Below are positions 1 to 9,921 of a stretch of 64,000 nucleotides of DNA, one piece after another. The DNA lies in NCBI GenBank assembly GCA_963801185.1, contig CAWDDW010000003.1, positions 434,001 to 498,000 of the forward strand. The letters are read 5' to 3'. The notes below the pieces were generated by a model. That model ran no database searches. It worked only from the letters and a program-made list of their open reading frames with translations, and was not told the origin of the DNA. Source of the DNA: Palsa-601 sp963801185 (GTDB taxonomy: Bacteria; Actinomycetota; Acidimicrobiia; Acidimicrobiales; Bog-793). Positions within the stretch are counted from its first letter, which is position 1. Each line of letters starts with the position of its first letter. Made by a program: the position numbers and the translations under genes.

Positions 1-2
1 AG

Positions 3-911
3 GAGGAGATCAAGGTGAACGTCCTCAACCAGCCCTACGGCGGCTTCCCCTGGCTTGTTCTTCCCGAACTTGCGTTTGACTCCTACCCGAACGCCCACAA
101 CGGCTACGGCGACTTCGCCCATCTCGAGCGAGCGACCGTCGAGGAGGCGGCCGAGTTCTACGCGAGCTACTACGCACCGTCGAACGCGGTGCTCACGGTC
201 GCGGGTGACTGTGATCCCGACGAGGTCCTCCAGTTCGCCGAGCGACACTTCGGCGACATCTCCGGCAAGCCGCGACCACCGCAAGGACCATGGCCTGAGC
301 CTCCGCTCGAGACTGAGCGCCGTCGGGTGATCGACGACGCGTTCGCACCGCAACCGGCCTTCGTCGTCGGCTGCCGGACGCCCGACCCCGTCGCGAACAT
401 CGATCTGCACCTCGCGTACAGCGTGGCTGCGAGCCTGCTTGGCGACGGCGAGGCAAGCAGGCTCCGTTCCCGCCTAGTCCATCGCGATCACACCGTCACC
501 GACGTCAGCTGCAGGCTCGGCATCTTCGGCATGGACAACTTCTTCATGCGCGACCCTGTGCTCTTCCAGATCGTCGTGCGTCATCCGGGCGTGGCCACGA
601 CCGACGAGCTTCTCGCCGCGATCGACGAGGAGCTTCGGCGCCTGGCCACCGAGGGCCCAACGCCGGACGAGCTCGGGCGCGTGGCGGCCAGTACGGCGTC
701 GGACTACTGGAAGGGCATGGACTCCGTGATGGAGCGGTCGATCGCTCTCGGCTCGCTCGAGGTGGTGCACCGCCGTGCCGAGCTTGCAAGAGAGCTGCCG
801 GGGAGGTTGGCAGCCGTGTCGGCGGCCGAGGTTGCAGCCGCCGCCATGGACCTCTCCGACCAGGCGCACGCGATCGTCGAGATCCGCCCAGCGCCCACGG
901 CATCGCTATGA
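3..911 (+). CDS. M16 family zinc peptidase, 3' part only
   Basis: This is the last 302 residues of an M16 (insulinase/processing-peptidase-like) protein; the reading frame is open to the left edge, so the start and the HxxEH zinc motif lie outside the window. The visible N-terminal stretch NVLNQPYGGFPW and the segment HNGYGDFAHLERATVEEA followed by YYAPSNAVLTVAGD are typical of the second half of the first M16 domain and the linker to the second. The family cleaves peptides within a closed two-domain chamber. The gene overlaps the next one by four bases (ATGA), so the two are translated together and probably form a heterodimer. The product looks cytoplasmic, although its N-terminus cannot be judged. 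Confidence 0.85.
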   Translation, partial: EEIKVNVLNQPYGGFPWLVLPELAFDSYPNAHNGYGDFAHLERATVEEAAEFYASYYAPSNAVLTVAGDCDPDEVLQFAERHFGDISGKPRPPQGPWPEPPLETERRRVIDDAFAPQPAFVVGCRTPDPVANIDLHLAYSVAASLLGDGEASRLRSRLVHRDHTVTDVSCRLGIFGMDNFFMRDPVLFQIVVRHPGVATTDELLAAIDEELRRLATEGPTPDELGRVAASTASDYWKGMDSVMERSIALGSLEVVHRRAELARELPGRLAAVSAAEVAAAAMDLSDQAHAIVEIRPAPTASL

Positions 912-2233
912 CCACGTCGCGACCGTCCACCGGACGCCTCCGCACGCCGCGGATGCCGACTGTGACCGAGTCCGAGCTCGCCGGTGGCCTGCATGCGGTA
1001 GCGCTGCGTCGGGCAGGTGTGCCGCTCGTCGAGCTGCGTCTCGTCTTCCCCCTTTCGGCGCGACAGATCTCCCAGCCAGCAGCCCCGCTCGTGATGTCGG
1101 ACTCCCTCTTCGCCGGCACGGATCGCCATGACCGGGAAGGACTCGCCATCGCTGTGCAGCGGCTCGGTGGCACCCTGACTGCCACGCTCCGCGGGGATAA
1201 TGTGGAACTGAGCGCGTCGTCTCTTGCCAACCGGCTGCCGGCGCTCCTTGCGCTCGTGGCGGAGGTGCTCACAGCAGCCACCTACCCGGCTCCAGAGGTG
1301 CACGCCGACCGGGCACGGAAAGCGGACGAAGTCGCTGTCACGTTGAGCTTGCCCGAGACCCTCGCCGACGAGGCCCTCGCGAAGCGGCTCTTCGGGAGTC
1401 ATCCGTACGGGACGGCCATTCCTCGCCCTGAGGCAGTGCTTCGGGTCGGCGCGGCGTCGCTGCGCAAGCTGCACGGAGGAGTCCTCACGCCGAAGTCAGC
1501 CCACCTCACTCTCGTGGGGGACATCCAGCCCAAGCGGACGCTGGCGGTGGCCGAAGATGCACTCGGCCGTTGGCTCTCGGAGCACGGTGCACGAGTCTCT
1601 GCTCTTCCTCCGCTCCCCGACGTACTCCCAGGGCCACTCCGGTTCGTCGACCGATCCGGAAGCGTCCAGAGCAACCTCCGACTCGGGGGAGCCGCACCCG
1701 ACCGTGCGCGACCCGACTGGCCCGCAGCTGCGCTCGCCAACGAGATCCTCGGTGGCATGTTCACCTCTCGGCTCGTCGAGAACCTACGCGAGAAGAACGG
1801 CTACACGTATTCGCCCCGAAGCGCTGTCGACCACGGTCGTGCCGGATCGACGTTGAGCATCAGGGCCGAGGTCTCGACAGAGGTAACGGCTGCTGCGCTC
1901 GTCGAGACGCGTTATGAGCTCGGGCGCATCGCGACGACCGGTGTCACCGAGGAGGAGGTGGAGGCGGCGCGCCGGTACGCGGTCGGATCGTTTCTCTTCC
2001 GGACCGCAACTCAGGCGGGCCTCGCGTCCGCCCTTTCGACCTGGGCATTGGCGGGGATCGGTCCTGGTTATCTCACCGCATACCCGGCGAGCATCGCCCG
2101 TGCGACGCGAGCCGAGGTGGACGAAGCCGCCCGCCGTTATCTCGCACCCTCTGGGATCGCGACCGTGGTGATCGGCGATGGCGACGCTCTCGCGGGGCAG
2201 CTCGCGATACTTGACGAGGTCAGTACCGTCTGA
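908..2233 (+). CDS. M16 family protein lacking the zinc motif (partner subunit)
   Basis: This 441-residue protein has two M16 domains (about 15-215 and 225-435). At the place where active members have HxxEH before a LFxGT stretch, this protein reads LVMSD before SLFAGT, so the zinc ligands are missing. The C-terminal half keeps the ENLREKNGYTY segment with the Arg/Tyr pair that binds substrate carboxylates in the non-catalytic subunit of bacterial M16 pairs. Together with the upstream gene, which it overlaps by four bases, it fits the catalytic-plus-R/Y-subunit arrangement of two-gene M16 proteases. The first ATG sits in the overlap and was taken as the start. The substrate is unknown. Confidence 0.85.
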   Translation: MTTSRPSTGRLRTPRMPTVTESELAGGLHAVALRRAGVPLVELRLVFPLSARQISQPAAPLVMSDSLFAGTDRHDREGLAIAVQRLGGTLTATLRGDNVELSASSLANRLPALLALVAEVLTAATYPAPEVHADRARKADEVAVTLSLPETLADEALAKRLFGSHPYGTAIPRPEAVLRVGAASLRKLHGGVLTPKSAHLTLVGDIQPKRTLAVAEDALGRWLSEHGARVSALPPLPDVLPGPLRFVDRSGSVQSNLRLGGAAPDRARPDWPAAALANEILGGMFTSRLVENLREKNGYTYSPRSAVDHGRAGSTLSIRAEVSTEVTAAALVETRYELGRIATTGVTEEEVEAARRYAVGSFLFRTATQAGLASALSTWALAGIGPGYLTAYPASIARATRAEVDEAARRYLAPSGIATVVIGDGDALAGQLAILDEVSTV

Positions 2234-2266
2234 GCGGTCGGCGACCTCCCGATCCTGTGGGCACCG

Positions 2267-2286
2267 TGGTCAATGGGGGTTGACCA
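2267..2286. terminator. Possible bidirectional hairpin between convergent genes
   Basis: TGGTCAA and TTGACCA form a perfect 7-bp stem with a six-base loop in the 59-bp gap between the converging M16 and MBL genes. There is no T-run, so this is only a weak intrinsic terminator candidate. Confidence 0.3.
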
Positions 2287-2292
2287 ACGCCA

Positions 2293-3129
2293 TCAGTTGC
2301 CACCCAAGACCTCGAGATCGATCGACGTGAGGTCATCGCCCATGATGACGGTCCCGCTGAACCCGGCCGCCAACTGGCGCCACTCGAGCTCGGTCTCTTT
2401 GGTCAGAGCGGGCACGTAATGCGTGAGTATCAGCACCGCGACGCCTGCACGCTCGGCGGTCTCTGCTGCTTGTTGCACAGTCGAGTGGTAGTCAAGGATG
2501 TCTTGGAAGCGACGACTCGGCACCAGGCGAACCAGATCGTCTCGGATCACCGTCTGCACGTACGCCGTCGCGCCGGCGACGAGCTCGTCCAAGGTGACAC
2601 AGGGGACACCGTCCCCCGCCACGACAACGCTCGAGCTCTCGTAGGAGACCCGATATGCGACCGTCGGCGCGACCGGACGATGATCAGTGGCCCCGACGAC
2701 GACATCGAGGCCATCAACCTCGAAATGATCCCCGGGCCCCACCTCCAGCACGTCGAGAAGGGGACCTTCGCTGAGATCCTCATGGTGAGAGATGCGATAA
2801 GCCACGTCGGTCGAGAGCATGGCGAGAGTGCGATCGACCAACTCCCTCGTCCCGAGTGGCCCGATGATGCGAAGCGGTGTTGCCGCTGAGCTCATCACCC
2901 AGTGCGTCGTGATGACGTCATTGAGATCAGAAACGTGATCGCTGTGCAGATGGGTCAGAGCGACTCCCGACAGCGTCACGGGCAGTAGACCGGCTCCAGC
3001 CAGGCGCATGACGACGCCCCGACCGCAATCGAACAGGAGAGACGACCCGCCGGCGTGGACGAGCGTGCTCGGACCGGCGCGGTCGGGATCGGGAAGAGGC
3101 GACCCGGTACCGAGCAGCGTGATCTTCAT
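2293..3129 (-). CDS. Metallo-beta-lactamase-fold hydrolase, RNase Z-like
   Basis: The 278-residue protein begins MKITLLGTGSP and has the zinc motif HLHSDH at residues 60-65, the later metal Asp in VVAGDG and a final ligand His in LILTHY. These are the order and spacing of RNase Z/arylsulfatase-type MBL enzymes. RNase Z members trim tRNA 3' ends, but many close relatives hydrolyse small esters, so I do not assign the tRNA role. The open frame extends far upstream (to about 4299), but that part runs antisense to another gene and has no homology; the ATG at 3129 follows an AGGGGA ribosome site and gives the family's N-terminus. It is divergent from the secreted repeat protein. Confidence 0.8.
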   Translation of the reverse strand: MKITLLGTGSPLPDPDRAGPSTLVHAGGSSLLFDCGRGVVMRLAGAGLLPVTLSGVALTHLHSDHVSDLNDVITTHWVMSSAATPLRIIGPLGTRELVDRTLAMLSTDVAYRISHHEDLSEGPLLDVLEVGPGDHFEVDGLDVVVGATDHRPVAPTVAYRVSYESSSVVVAGDGVPCVTLDELVAGATAYVQTVIRDDLVRLVPSRRFQDILDYHSTVQQAAETAERAGVAVLILTHYVPALTKETELEWRQLAAGFSGTVIMGDDLTSIDLEVLGGN

Positions 3130-3336
3130 GTTCCCCTGTCCAGGCCGATCGCGCACTTCGGGATCGATCGTGTGGTCGTCGGCGAGGAGCGCCGTTGCCG
3201 CGATGTGCTCTCCGACCGAGTCGACGCCAGCGTAACTGCGAGCCGTGGGGTCGAAGGCGTCGTGGGTGGGGCCGAGAAGCGTCCCCCGATCCACGCGAGA
3301 GTACGCGACTCGCGCCCCTCCCGACTTCTTGAGGGC

Positions 3337-4710
3337 ATGGATCCAAGGATGCTTCGCAGAGTCGCGGCCACCGCGGCAGGGACGGGCCTCTCGCTCGCTC
3401 TCGGTGTGCAACCCGCCGACGCAGGTGTCGGCGGAGCGAGCAACACCTGGCAGCGTGCCCAGACTTTGTCGGCGCCCGGAGAATACGCGACGTACCCCGT
3501 GGCGGGCTTCGACGGGCAAGGCGACGCAGTTGCGGTCTGGGCACAGCTGAAGGGCACCGGAGTGGATTACCAGATTGTGGCGGCCAGCCGACCAGCGGGG
3601 AGCAAGACGTGGGAGCGTCCTGTCGCATTGTCCCCGCGTGCCCAGTTCGCCGACTTCCCCGAGGTAGCCGTCGACGCTTCCGGGGCCGCTGTCGCGGTGT
3701 GGGCTGCTGGGGGCGTGGCGGTGAAGCCACCGGTCGGGAACCCGTTCATCCAGGCGGCGTTCCGTCCCTCGGCCACGGCCCCCTGGGGGCCGGCGGTGCG
3801 CCTCACGGCTCCATCGGTGTCGGCTTCGGAACCGAGTGTGGCGATCGACGGAGAGGGAAGCGCGACGGTCATATGGACCACGGGCACCCTTGTCCAGTCC
3901 TCGACTAGGGATGCAACCACCGGCAAGTGGTCGACCGGTTCGACCATCGGCGCCGTTCCGAAGAGTTCGCTCGCCAGCGGGCTCCGGGTGGCCGCAAGCC
4001 CTCGCGGCGCCGTAATAGCGGTATGGAAGCAGTACGTCTCGGGTGGGGTTCTCACCGGCGAGACGAACCACATCGAGGCGGCGATCAGGCTGGCCGGACA
4101 CGGCACGTGGCGTAGCCCGGTCCTCCTCGGCACCGAGGTGGAGGTACCGGGTCAGGGCTCTGCCACCTTCGAGCCTCCAGAGCCCGACGTAGCGCTGGAC
4201 GCACAGGGAGACGCCGTCTGCGTCTTCCAAGGCAGGTACCACGGCTCGATCGTCATCGACGCAACTTTGCGATCGGCGAGGACGGGGGGCTGGCAGCAAG
4301 CCTCCCCGATCTCGGGCAACCCTGGGCTCGACCCGATCGTCGCGATGGACGCTGACGGAGGGACCACTGCGGTCTGGCAGGGATCCGGAACGACTGTCGT
4401 GGCCGCATCGAGAATCCTCACCGGTCCGTGGTCCACAAGGATCTTCTCAAACGCCAACCCGTACGCAGAGCCCTTTCCACAGGTATCGCTCGACAGTCGG
4501 GGCGGCGCCGTCGCAACCTGGATCGGCCCCGAGATCGAGGTAGCGACACGGAGCGGTTTTCGGGGCGCTTGGACGAAGCCGACAAGCGTCGGCGAGGGTG
4601 GCGTCGTACAAAGCGCGATCAGCCCGGCCGGTGACGGACTCGCGATCTGGCAGGTGCCAACCAGCAAGCCTCGGGGTATCGCTGTCCAGGCAGCGATGGA
4701 GGGTTCGTAG
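3337..4710 (+). CDS. Secreted protein with eight propeller-like repeats
   Basis: The 457-residue product starts with a signal peptide (about 1-29: basic MLRR, hydrophobic core, then ADAG as the likely cleavage site). The rest is built of about eight repeats of roughly 50 residues, each with a core such as DGQGDAVAVW, DASGAAVAVW, DGEGSATVIW, DADGGTTAVW or DSRGGAVATW. The repeats resemble the Asp-box/sialidase-like propeller repeats common in exported actinobacterial proteins. No catalytic residues or anchor were seen. The first in-frame ATG (3337) after GAGGG was chosen; the upstream open frame overlaps the divergent hydrolase promoter and encodes no signal. It is likely extracellular, possibly binding polysaccharide, but its function is unknown. 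Confidence 0.7.
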   Translation: MDPRMLRRVAATAAGTGLSLALGVQPADAGVGGASNTWQRAQTLSAPGEYATYPVAGFDGQGDAVAVWAQLKGTGVDYQIVAASRPAGSKTWERPVALSPRAQFADFPEVAVDASGAAVAVWAAGGVAVKPPVGNPFIQAAFRPSATAPWGPAVRLTAPSVSASEPSVAIDGEGSATVIWTTGTLVQSSTRDATTGKWSTGSTIGAVPKSSLASGLRVAASPRGAVIAVWKQYVSGGVLTGETNHIEAAIRLAGHGTWRSPVLLGTEVEVPGQGSATFEPPEPDVALDAQGDAVCVFQGRYHGSIVIDATLRSARTGGWQQASPISGNPGLDPIVAMDADGGTTAVWQGSGTTVVAASRILTGPWSTRIFSNANPYAEPFPQVSLDSRGGAVATWIGPEIEVATRSGFRGAWTKPTSVGEGGVVQSAISPAGDGLAIWQVPTSKPRGIAVQAAMEGS

Positions 4711-4864
4711 GCCACCGCGGCCGAGAACCCGCGATCGAGACCGCGAACCTCAGTTCGGAGCCCGAGAGTTCGAGGTCAGCCCACCACTATCGGCACGCTG
4801 TCGACGCTCCGGCCCCGGCCGGCGTCACCGACGACCCACTTCTTTGACTTTCATCATGATGCTG

Positions 4865-5113
4865 CTAGTCCTTGTGCTTTCCGGTCTCGTTGACGTGTGG
4901 GCGACCGATGCGCTCGGTCCGCGCAAGTGACGTGTCGTCCAGGGCCATGAGACCGGACAGCTTGCTCTCCGCAATCTGCAGCAGCATGGGCACCTGGTCG
5001 TCCTCGATCTCGAGAGCCACGGCGATCACGTGATCGCCGAGCCCCTCGTCTCGGAGCCGGATCGCCACTGCGTGCAGTTCCGGCAGCTCCCGGACAGCAG
5101 AGGATCGATCCAC
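4865..5113 (-). CDS. Small hypothetical protein, helical
   Basis: An 82-residue acidic protein with a GTG start, lying downstream of the LuxR-type regulator in the same direction with a 68-bp gap. Residues 10-50 (ELHAVAIRLRDEGLGDHV and onward) look like two or three short helices in a helix-turn-helix-like arrangement, followed by a polar tail. I do not recognise a family. Codon usage agrees with coding sequence. It could be a small regulator cotranscribed with its neighbour. The 154 bp between it and the secreted repeat protein hold nothing I can identify. Confidence 0.5.
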   Translation of the reverse strand: MDRSSAVRELPELHAVAIRLRDEGLGDHVIAVALEIEDDQVPMLLQIAESKLSGLMALDDTSLARTERIGRPHVNETGKHKD

Positions 5114-5181
5114 GCCTCTGAGGGTAAGTAAGACCTGTCTTCAGGTCTTCGGTACTTCGTACTCAGATTCGTGGTGGGGCG

Positions 5182-7967
5182 TTACTCAGGCGGCGGGGTT
5201 GGCGCGAGCGCGGCCGCGAGCGTTGTTCGGTCCGTCACGCCGAGCTTGACGTAGACGTGGTACAGGTGGTTCTCCACAGTCCTGCGGGAGAGGAACATCC
5301 TCTCCGCGATCTCCTTGCTGGAGAGTCCATCGGCGGCGAGCGTTGCGATCTCCCGTTCGCGCTTCGTGAGCCGAGTGGGCCCGCCGAGGACCTCCGCCGC
5401 GAGTCTGGGCGCCCCTTCGCACTGTTGCGCATAACGGGTTGCGGCCAGAGCAGCCGACTTGGCGGCTTTGGTCTGGTGCCGCCGTTCGAAGAGGCTCGCG
5501 GCGGCGGCCACGGCCTCAGTGGCCATCCACCACGTCGCCATGCCGGCGAAACGTTCGCCCACCTCGAGCAAGGCCTCGGGATCACCGGCGAGCATCGCCC
5601 GAGCGTTCTCCGCCAGGACGGCAACGAGCGCGCTGTCGGTCAAGGCCGCCAACTCGGCCAGCCGCTCCGCGATCGCGCTCGAGGGCGCGATGCGCAACCA
5701 CGCGTCCAGCGCCTGCGCCTCTTCGCCGATCATTCCGGCGGCGCGCGCCCAGGCCACCGCCTCCCGAGCGGCGCGGTCGGCCTCGTCAGATCGTCCGGCC
5801 AAGCTGTGGAGCTCGATCTCGGCCAGATAATGGGACATGTCAAAAGAGCGGGAGATCGGCTGTGTCCGGCGGGCCTCATCGAGCGCAGCCGCTGCTGACT
5901 CCTCCTCGCCGGACAGCGCCCTTGCTCGGGCCAGGCCCGACAGCGCCCACGGCCGATATCCAAGGACATCGCGCTCCGCGAGGAGTCCGGCCGAGTCACG
6001 GAAGATCCTGCTCGCGCTCGCCGGGCGGCCCTGCTCGAGGAAGATCTCGCCGAGGAGCACTCCGAAGATCGCGGTCGCGTCCAGCAGCTCCCTCGCAAGG
6101 GAGAGATCGCGCAGCCACTCCATGAGCTCACGTGCCTGTTCGAGCTCGCCCATGCGTGCGAGCGCGCCGGCTTTGGCGAAGAGGAGTGACGCCACCGCCA
6201 GCGGGTGCCCACTCTCGTTGGCCAGCGGCACTGCCTGATCGGCGAGCGCGATCGCGTCCTTGCAGCGGCCAAGATAAAGCAGCGCCGCCGCCGCCGGGGA
6301 AGCCGCGACACTTCGGCTCAGCGCCACGCCCTGGGTGACGGCGGACTGCTCGGCATACGCCAGCGCCGCCGCCGGCTGCGCGGTGTTCAACGCGATCCCG
6401 GCGAGCTGTTGGTATACGTCGGCGAGGAGCACGGGGTCGACGCCTTCGCCGGCGGCCTCGGCGGCTTCCGTGAGACAGGCTCGGGCTTCGTCGACTCGGT
6501 ATCGGCCCCAGAACCGGACCCAGCCGAGGGCGAGGGCGAGGCGGAGCCGGTCGTCGATCGCCTCCGCGTGCTGGGCGAGCGCTGCGAGCACGTCCTCTGC
6601 GCCCGCGATTGCGCCGGTCCAGGCAAGCGCGCCGGCCAAGGACACGCCCTCGGCCACCCCGCCGCTCCGGTCGAAGGCTGCTTGTGCGAGGCGGACCGCG
6701 AGCTCGCGGTCCTGGCGAACCGCCGGGGCGTCGGGGAGGTCCAAGGCGCCAAACGGAAGGATCTCGTTCAACCTCGCCGAGATCGCGCGATCGATCCCGA
6801 AGAGCGACGCGTCGCTGCCGAGTGACAGCGTCGTCGGGTCGACCTCGAGGCCCGAAGCAATCGACCAGCAAGCCAGCCGGACGCGGTCGGCGGTCCGTCG
6901 AGCGCCGGTCGCGGTCAGCGCATTCACGAGGTTGTGCCTGATGGAACGCTGCTGGAGGCTCGGCATACCGCTTCGCAGCACCTCGGCGTGGAGAGGGTGA
7001 GCGATCGATGCCTCCAGCCTTCGGCCACTCCGCTCGGTCGTCACGAGACCCCGCGCTTCCAGCTTCTGCACCGCTTGCGCGGTCGTCAGGCCGATAACGA
7101 GCCCGATTGGTAACGACCCTGCCAGCGCGAGCAGCTCCATCGCCGTCAGCTCGTCAGGTTCGAGCCGGCCGAGTCGCCCGGCGACGATCTCCTGGATACG
7201 GGCGCCCTCTGCCCACTTGCCACGCCAGCGCCACTCCCCGTCGGACTGCTTGAGGGCGCCCGTCTCGGCACTCGAGAGAACGACCTCACGGAGATACAAA
7301 GGGTTGCCGACTGTCACGTGCCAGATCCGATTGGCACTGCTGTCCTGCACACTCCCGCCCAGGCCCGCCACGAGCAGCTCGCTCGTCTCACGCCGGGAGA
7401 GGTTCTGCAGCTCGATCCGCTCGGCAAATCCGTCCTTCCACAGGTCGGTCAGCGCTGCAGGAGGATGGGAGCCGGACCTCGTCGTCATAATCGCGATGAT
7501 CAGGCCCGAGGCCACCACCTGATGGAGCAGACCGGAGGAGGCCTCGTCGAGATCCTGGCAGTCGTCGACCAGCACGAGCAGACCGGTGGCGGATTGCATG
7601 GCGGCGAGCTCATGGGCGACGGCCTCAGTCAGCTCTGTCAGCTGCAAGGAGCTCGGCAGCCGGAACACCGTACGAAAAGGCCCGAGCGGCACGCCCGCGA
7701 ACCCAGGGCTTCCCCGTATGACCAACGTCGCCCAACCCTCGCCAGCCGCCTCCTCCAGCGCCTCTCAGCAACCCTGGACTTGCCCACCCCAGGAGGCCCA
7801 CTGAGGACCGCGCTACGCGCGCGAGGTGCGGATCGCAGCTGGCGCAAGAGCACCAGCTCCTCGCTTCGACCGACAAGAGGCCAGTCCGCTCCGCCGGCGC
7901 TCTTCTGCAATCGTCCCTCCCAAGATTTGCCCGGAGTTGCCTTCACTGGTCGGCCGGACACTTTCAT
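5182..7967 (-). pseudogene. LuxR-type ATPase regulator (LAL family), frameshifted
   Basis: Read across one frame change this is a LAL-family regulator of about 928 residues: an N-terminal AAA-type ATPase with Walker A GPPGVGKS, a Walker B-like LLVLVDDCQDLDEAS, a long helical tetratricopeptide-like middle, and a C-terminal LuxR helix-turn-helix (LTKREREIATLAADGLSSKE then SRRTVENHLYHVY). Such proteins act as ligand-gated transcription activators. The ATPase start (ATG at 7967) and the rest are in different frames. Restoring one base where GAGGAG has become GAGAG, near 7763-7766, joins KSRVAE to EALEEAAGEGWATLV and gives a normal protein. All other motifs are intact, so the gene may be functional and the break a consensus error. 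The alternative is recent inactivation. Confidence 0.8.
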
Positions 7968-8096
7968 GCTGCCTGAAGCGGCGGGTGACAAAGCGTACTT
8001 CCCCGTCAGTTGGTGCACGTCGTTGAAACGACAGGGACCGCGAGCCTCAGCGCCGTTGGCCCGCCTACCTGCTCACGGGGACGTGAGGTCGGCGGA

Positions 8097-8372
8097 TCAC
8101 GACAGGAAGTAAGCGGTGACCTGCACGTATGTGGGCACTGGAGTCGGTGACCCGAGCATGCTCGTGAAGATGAGGATGATCGTGCCGTTCCACATGACAT
8201 TCATTCCACAGCCATCCCCGTTGCCGGGCGAGATCTGAGCCCCAGGAAAGGCGCGCTTTGCATCGGCGTGGAGGGCACTGCAATCGAGCGCTCCCGGCGG
8301 TCCTCTCCAGGTTCGATCCACTGACGGCGAGTCGTTGTTGGTGATCTGGTCAACCAGCTTGCCCTGCCTCAA
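8097..8372 (-). CDS. Hypothetical protein
   Basis: A 91-residue open frame with a TTG start that overlaps the stop of the upstream membrane-protein gene (TTGA), which suggests translational coupling. It has two cysteines (LDCSALHADAKRAFPGA and GDGCGMNV) and a weakly hydrophobic C-terminal third (WNGTIILIFTSM). No family is recognised. It is the least certain of the small genes here; the 129 bp between it and the LuxR regulator show nothing else. Confidence 0.4.
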   Translation of the reverse strand: MRQGKLVDQITNNDSPSVDRTWRGPPGALDCSALHADAKRAFPGAQISPGNGDGCGMNVMWNGTIILIFTSMLGSPTPVPTYVQVTAYFLS

Positions 8373-8851
8373 CCAGTTGATGGGAGTAAGCGGACGACTG
8401 CGGTGAGTGCTGTGTCGGGATGCTGCCGCTCATATGAGACGTGGAAGCCCCAGAGGTTGGCCCCTGTGGCAAGGGCCGCGCTCACGACGAGAAGCAGAGC
8501 AGCGAAGGGTCTTGCGACGGGACGAACGATGAGGGCGATTCCAGCCGGGATAAAGGCTACGAGGGAGATGAGAGACCAGAGGACAATCGGCTCCACGACG
8601 AATGCTCCGTATGTTCCATCGAGAGATGAGACAGTCCACTGGTTGAAGAGCCTTCCGAGATGCGCAATCAGGATGACCCCGCAGGGGATCACCATGAGCC
8701 AGAGCAACAGCAGGGGCAATTTGTTCCGCCCGTGCATCTGCCTTCGTGTGCGATGCAACCAACCTTGCGTGGGAACCCTCGGCGCTGGAACGATCCGAGA
8801 AGGCGGCCCGGCCAAGTGTGAGCTTGACGTGTCGCTCCCGTCCAGCGCCAT
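8369..8851 (-). CDS. Hypothetical membrane protein, three predicted helices
   Basis: A 160-residue protein with three clear hydrophobic segments at about residues 45-66, 86-112 and 118-138 and a polar N-terminus rich in Ser/Pro. An internal ATG at 8737 would give a 122-residue protein that begins just before the first membrane helix and is equally plausible. The three-helix layout is common among small actinobacterial membrane proteins of unknown role. Its end overlaps the next small gene by four bases. Confidence 0.5.
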   Translation of the reverse strand: MALDGSDTSSSHLAGPPSRIVPAPRVPTQGWLHRTRRQMHGRNKLPLLLLWLMVIPCGVILIAHLGRLFNQWTVSSLDGTYGAFVVEPIVLWSLISLVAFIPAGIALIVRPVARPFAALLLVVSAALATGANLWGFHVSYERQHPDTALTAVVRLLPSTG

Positions 8852-8966
8852 GACCCGAAATTGTAGGTCGGACGAGAAACAGCTGATGCGAACCCGCCCG
8901 GCGTGCTCGGCGTGGCGAGTGGTGACGCCGATTCAGGAGACCGTTATGGTCCGGCGTTTGTCCGAC

Positions 8967-9578
8967 TCAGTGCCGAATGTTGCCGGAGCGCCCGCCGACT
9001 GCGGGACGAGTCGACCCGTCGAACCCCGAGGCCTGTATCAGCTTCGTTGATGCCGGGACGTCCGCCGCCGGCACCTTGTAGCCGTACAGGTAGACCTCCG
9101 CGCCGATGTCTCCGTCCATGTATACCGAAAGCTCCTTCCCCTTGGCTACGGCAAAACCTGCACCGAACGACAGTGACGTCGCACCGACGGTGGCTGGATT
9201 GTCGTCGCCGATGATGTTGCTCGTTCCGCAACTCGGGCCGCTGTAGATCGACGCGTTGATGTACGGTCCCGAACCGCTCAAGCTCCAGATGTCGATCTCG
9301 GCGCTCTTCAGGATGAACGCACTGCTCTTGGTCAGCGTGGTGGGTACCTCGAAGCAACCGTCAACGCCGTCCTTGCCGACTTCGGCGACCTCGTAAGACG
9401 ACGGAGCCGCCTCCGTGGTGAGAAGTTGTGAGTCGGCGGTGGCATCCACGTTCTGATGATTTGCACCGGCGAGCACGATGACGGTCGACGCCACTGCCGC
9501 CGTTGGTACGACCACCAGGCCGACGATCAGTCCGAGAATGAGCCAAGTCGGCCGCGGGATCTTCTGCGTCCAAGTCAT
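8967..9578 (-). CDS. Hypothetical exported or membrane-anchored protein
   Basis: This 203-residue product begins MTWTQKIPRP followed by a long hydrophobic stretch (about 12-37), acting as a signal peptide or N-terminal anchor. The remaining 165 residues are acidic and Ser/Gly-rich with beta-like alternation and two Cys (DGCFEV and GPSCGTSN) that could form a disulfide outside the cell. The ATG at 9578 has a good AAAGGA site nine bases upstream; the open frame extends to 9716 but without one. I do not recognise the family. It points away from the tRNA gene. Confidence 0.6.
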   Translation of the reverse strand: MTWTQKIPRPTWLILGLIVGLVVVPTAAVASTVIVLAGANHQNVDATADSQLLTTEAAPSSYEVAEVGKDGVDGCFEVPTTLTKSSAFILKSAEIDIWSLSGSGPYINASIYSGPSCGTSNIIGDDNPATVGATSLSFGAGFAVAKGKELSVYMDGDIGAEVYLYGYKVPAADVPASTKLIQASGFDGSTRPAVGGRSGNIRH

Positions 9579-9747
9579 AGGGAGTCCTTTCGCCATTGCG
9601 CGGTGGCGGGATGCCACCAGGGGAACCCTAGAACCGGTCGACGCACGGCGGTGGATGAGCTGCTCTAGAGCGAGCCTAGGTCCGATTCTGGCTGGACTCG
9701 CGGGCCTTACTTCCACTAGATGCTGCTGGACGCGCCTCCTCGGCCCG

Positions 9748-9774
9748 CAGCTGCCTGATCACAGCTGCCTGATC
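9748..9774. repeat. Two 13-bp direct repeats
   Basis: CAGCTGCCTGATC occurs twice with a 14-bp period, about 70 bp from the 3' end of tRNA-Pro. The 265-bp stretch from 9579 to 9843 holds no gene; this repeat is its only obvious structure. Confidence 0.5.
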
Positions 9775-9843
9775 CAAAGTGCCCTGGAACTCGGAAGTGT
9801 CAGTCGAGCTGGCAGAAGTCATACCGCTGACCAGGAGAATCGC

Positions 9844-9921
9844 TGGTCGGGAAGGCGGGATTCGAACCCGCGACCTCAGCGTCCCGAACGCTGCGCGCTA
9901 ACCAAGCTGCGCCACTTCCCG
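9844..9921 (-). tRNA. tRNA-Pro (CGG), CCA encoded
   Basis: The minus strand folds into a full cloverleaf: acceptor CGGGAAG/CTTCCCG, D stem GCGC/GCGC with loop AGCTTGGTTA, anticodon stem CAGCG/CGCTG with loop TTCGGGA (anticodon CGG, reading CCG), and T arm GCGGG-TTCGAAT-CCCGC. Discriminator A is followed by a genomic CCA (9844-9846). Confidence 0.97.

Noticed and set aside
2293..4299. Very long minus-strand ORF (668 codons) covering the secreted repeat gene
   Set aside because: Only the last 278 residues match a family; the upstream part is antisense to the repeat protein and has no domain.
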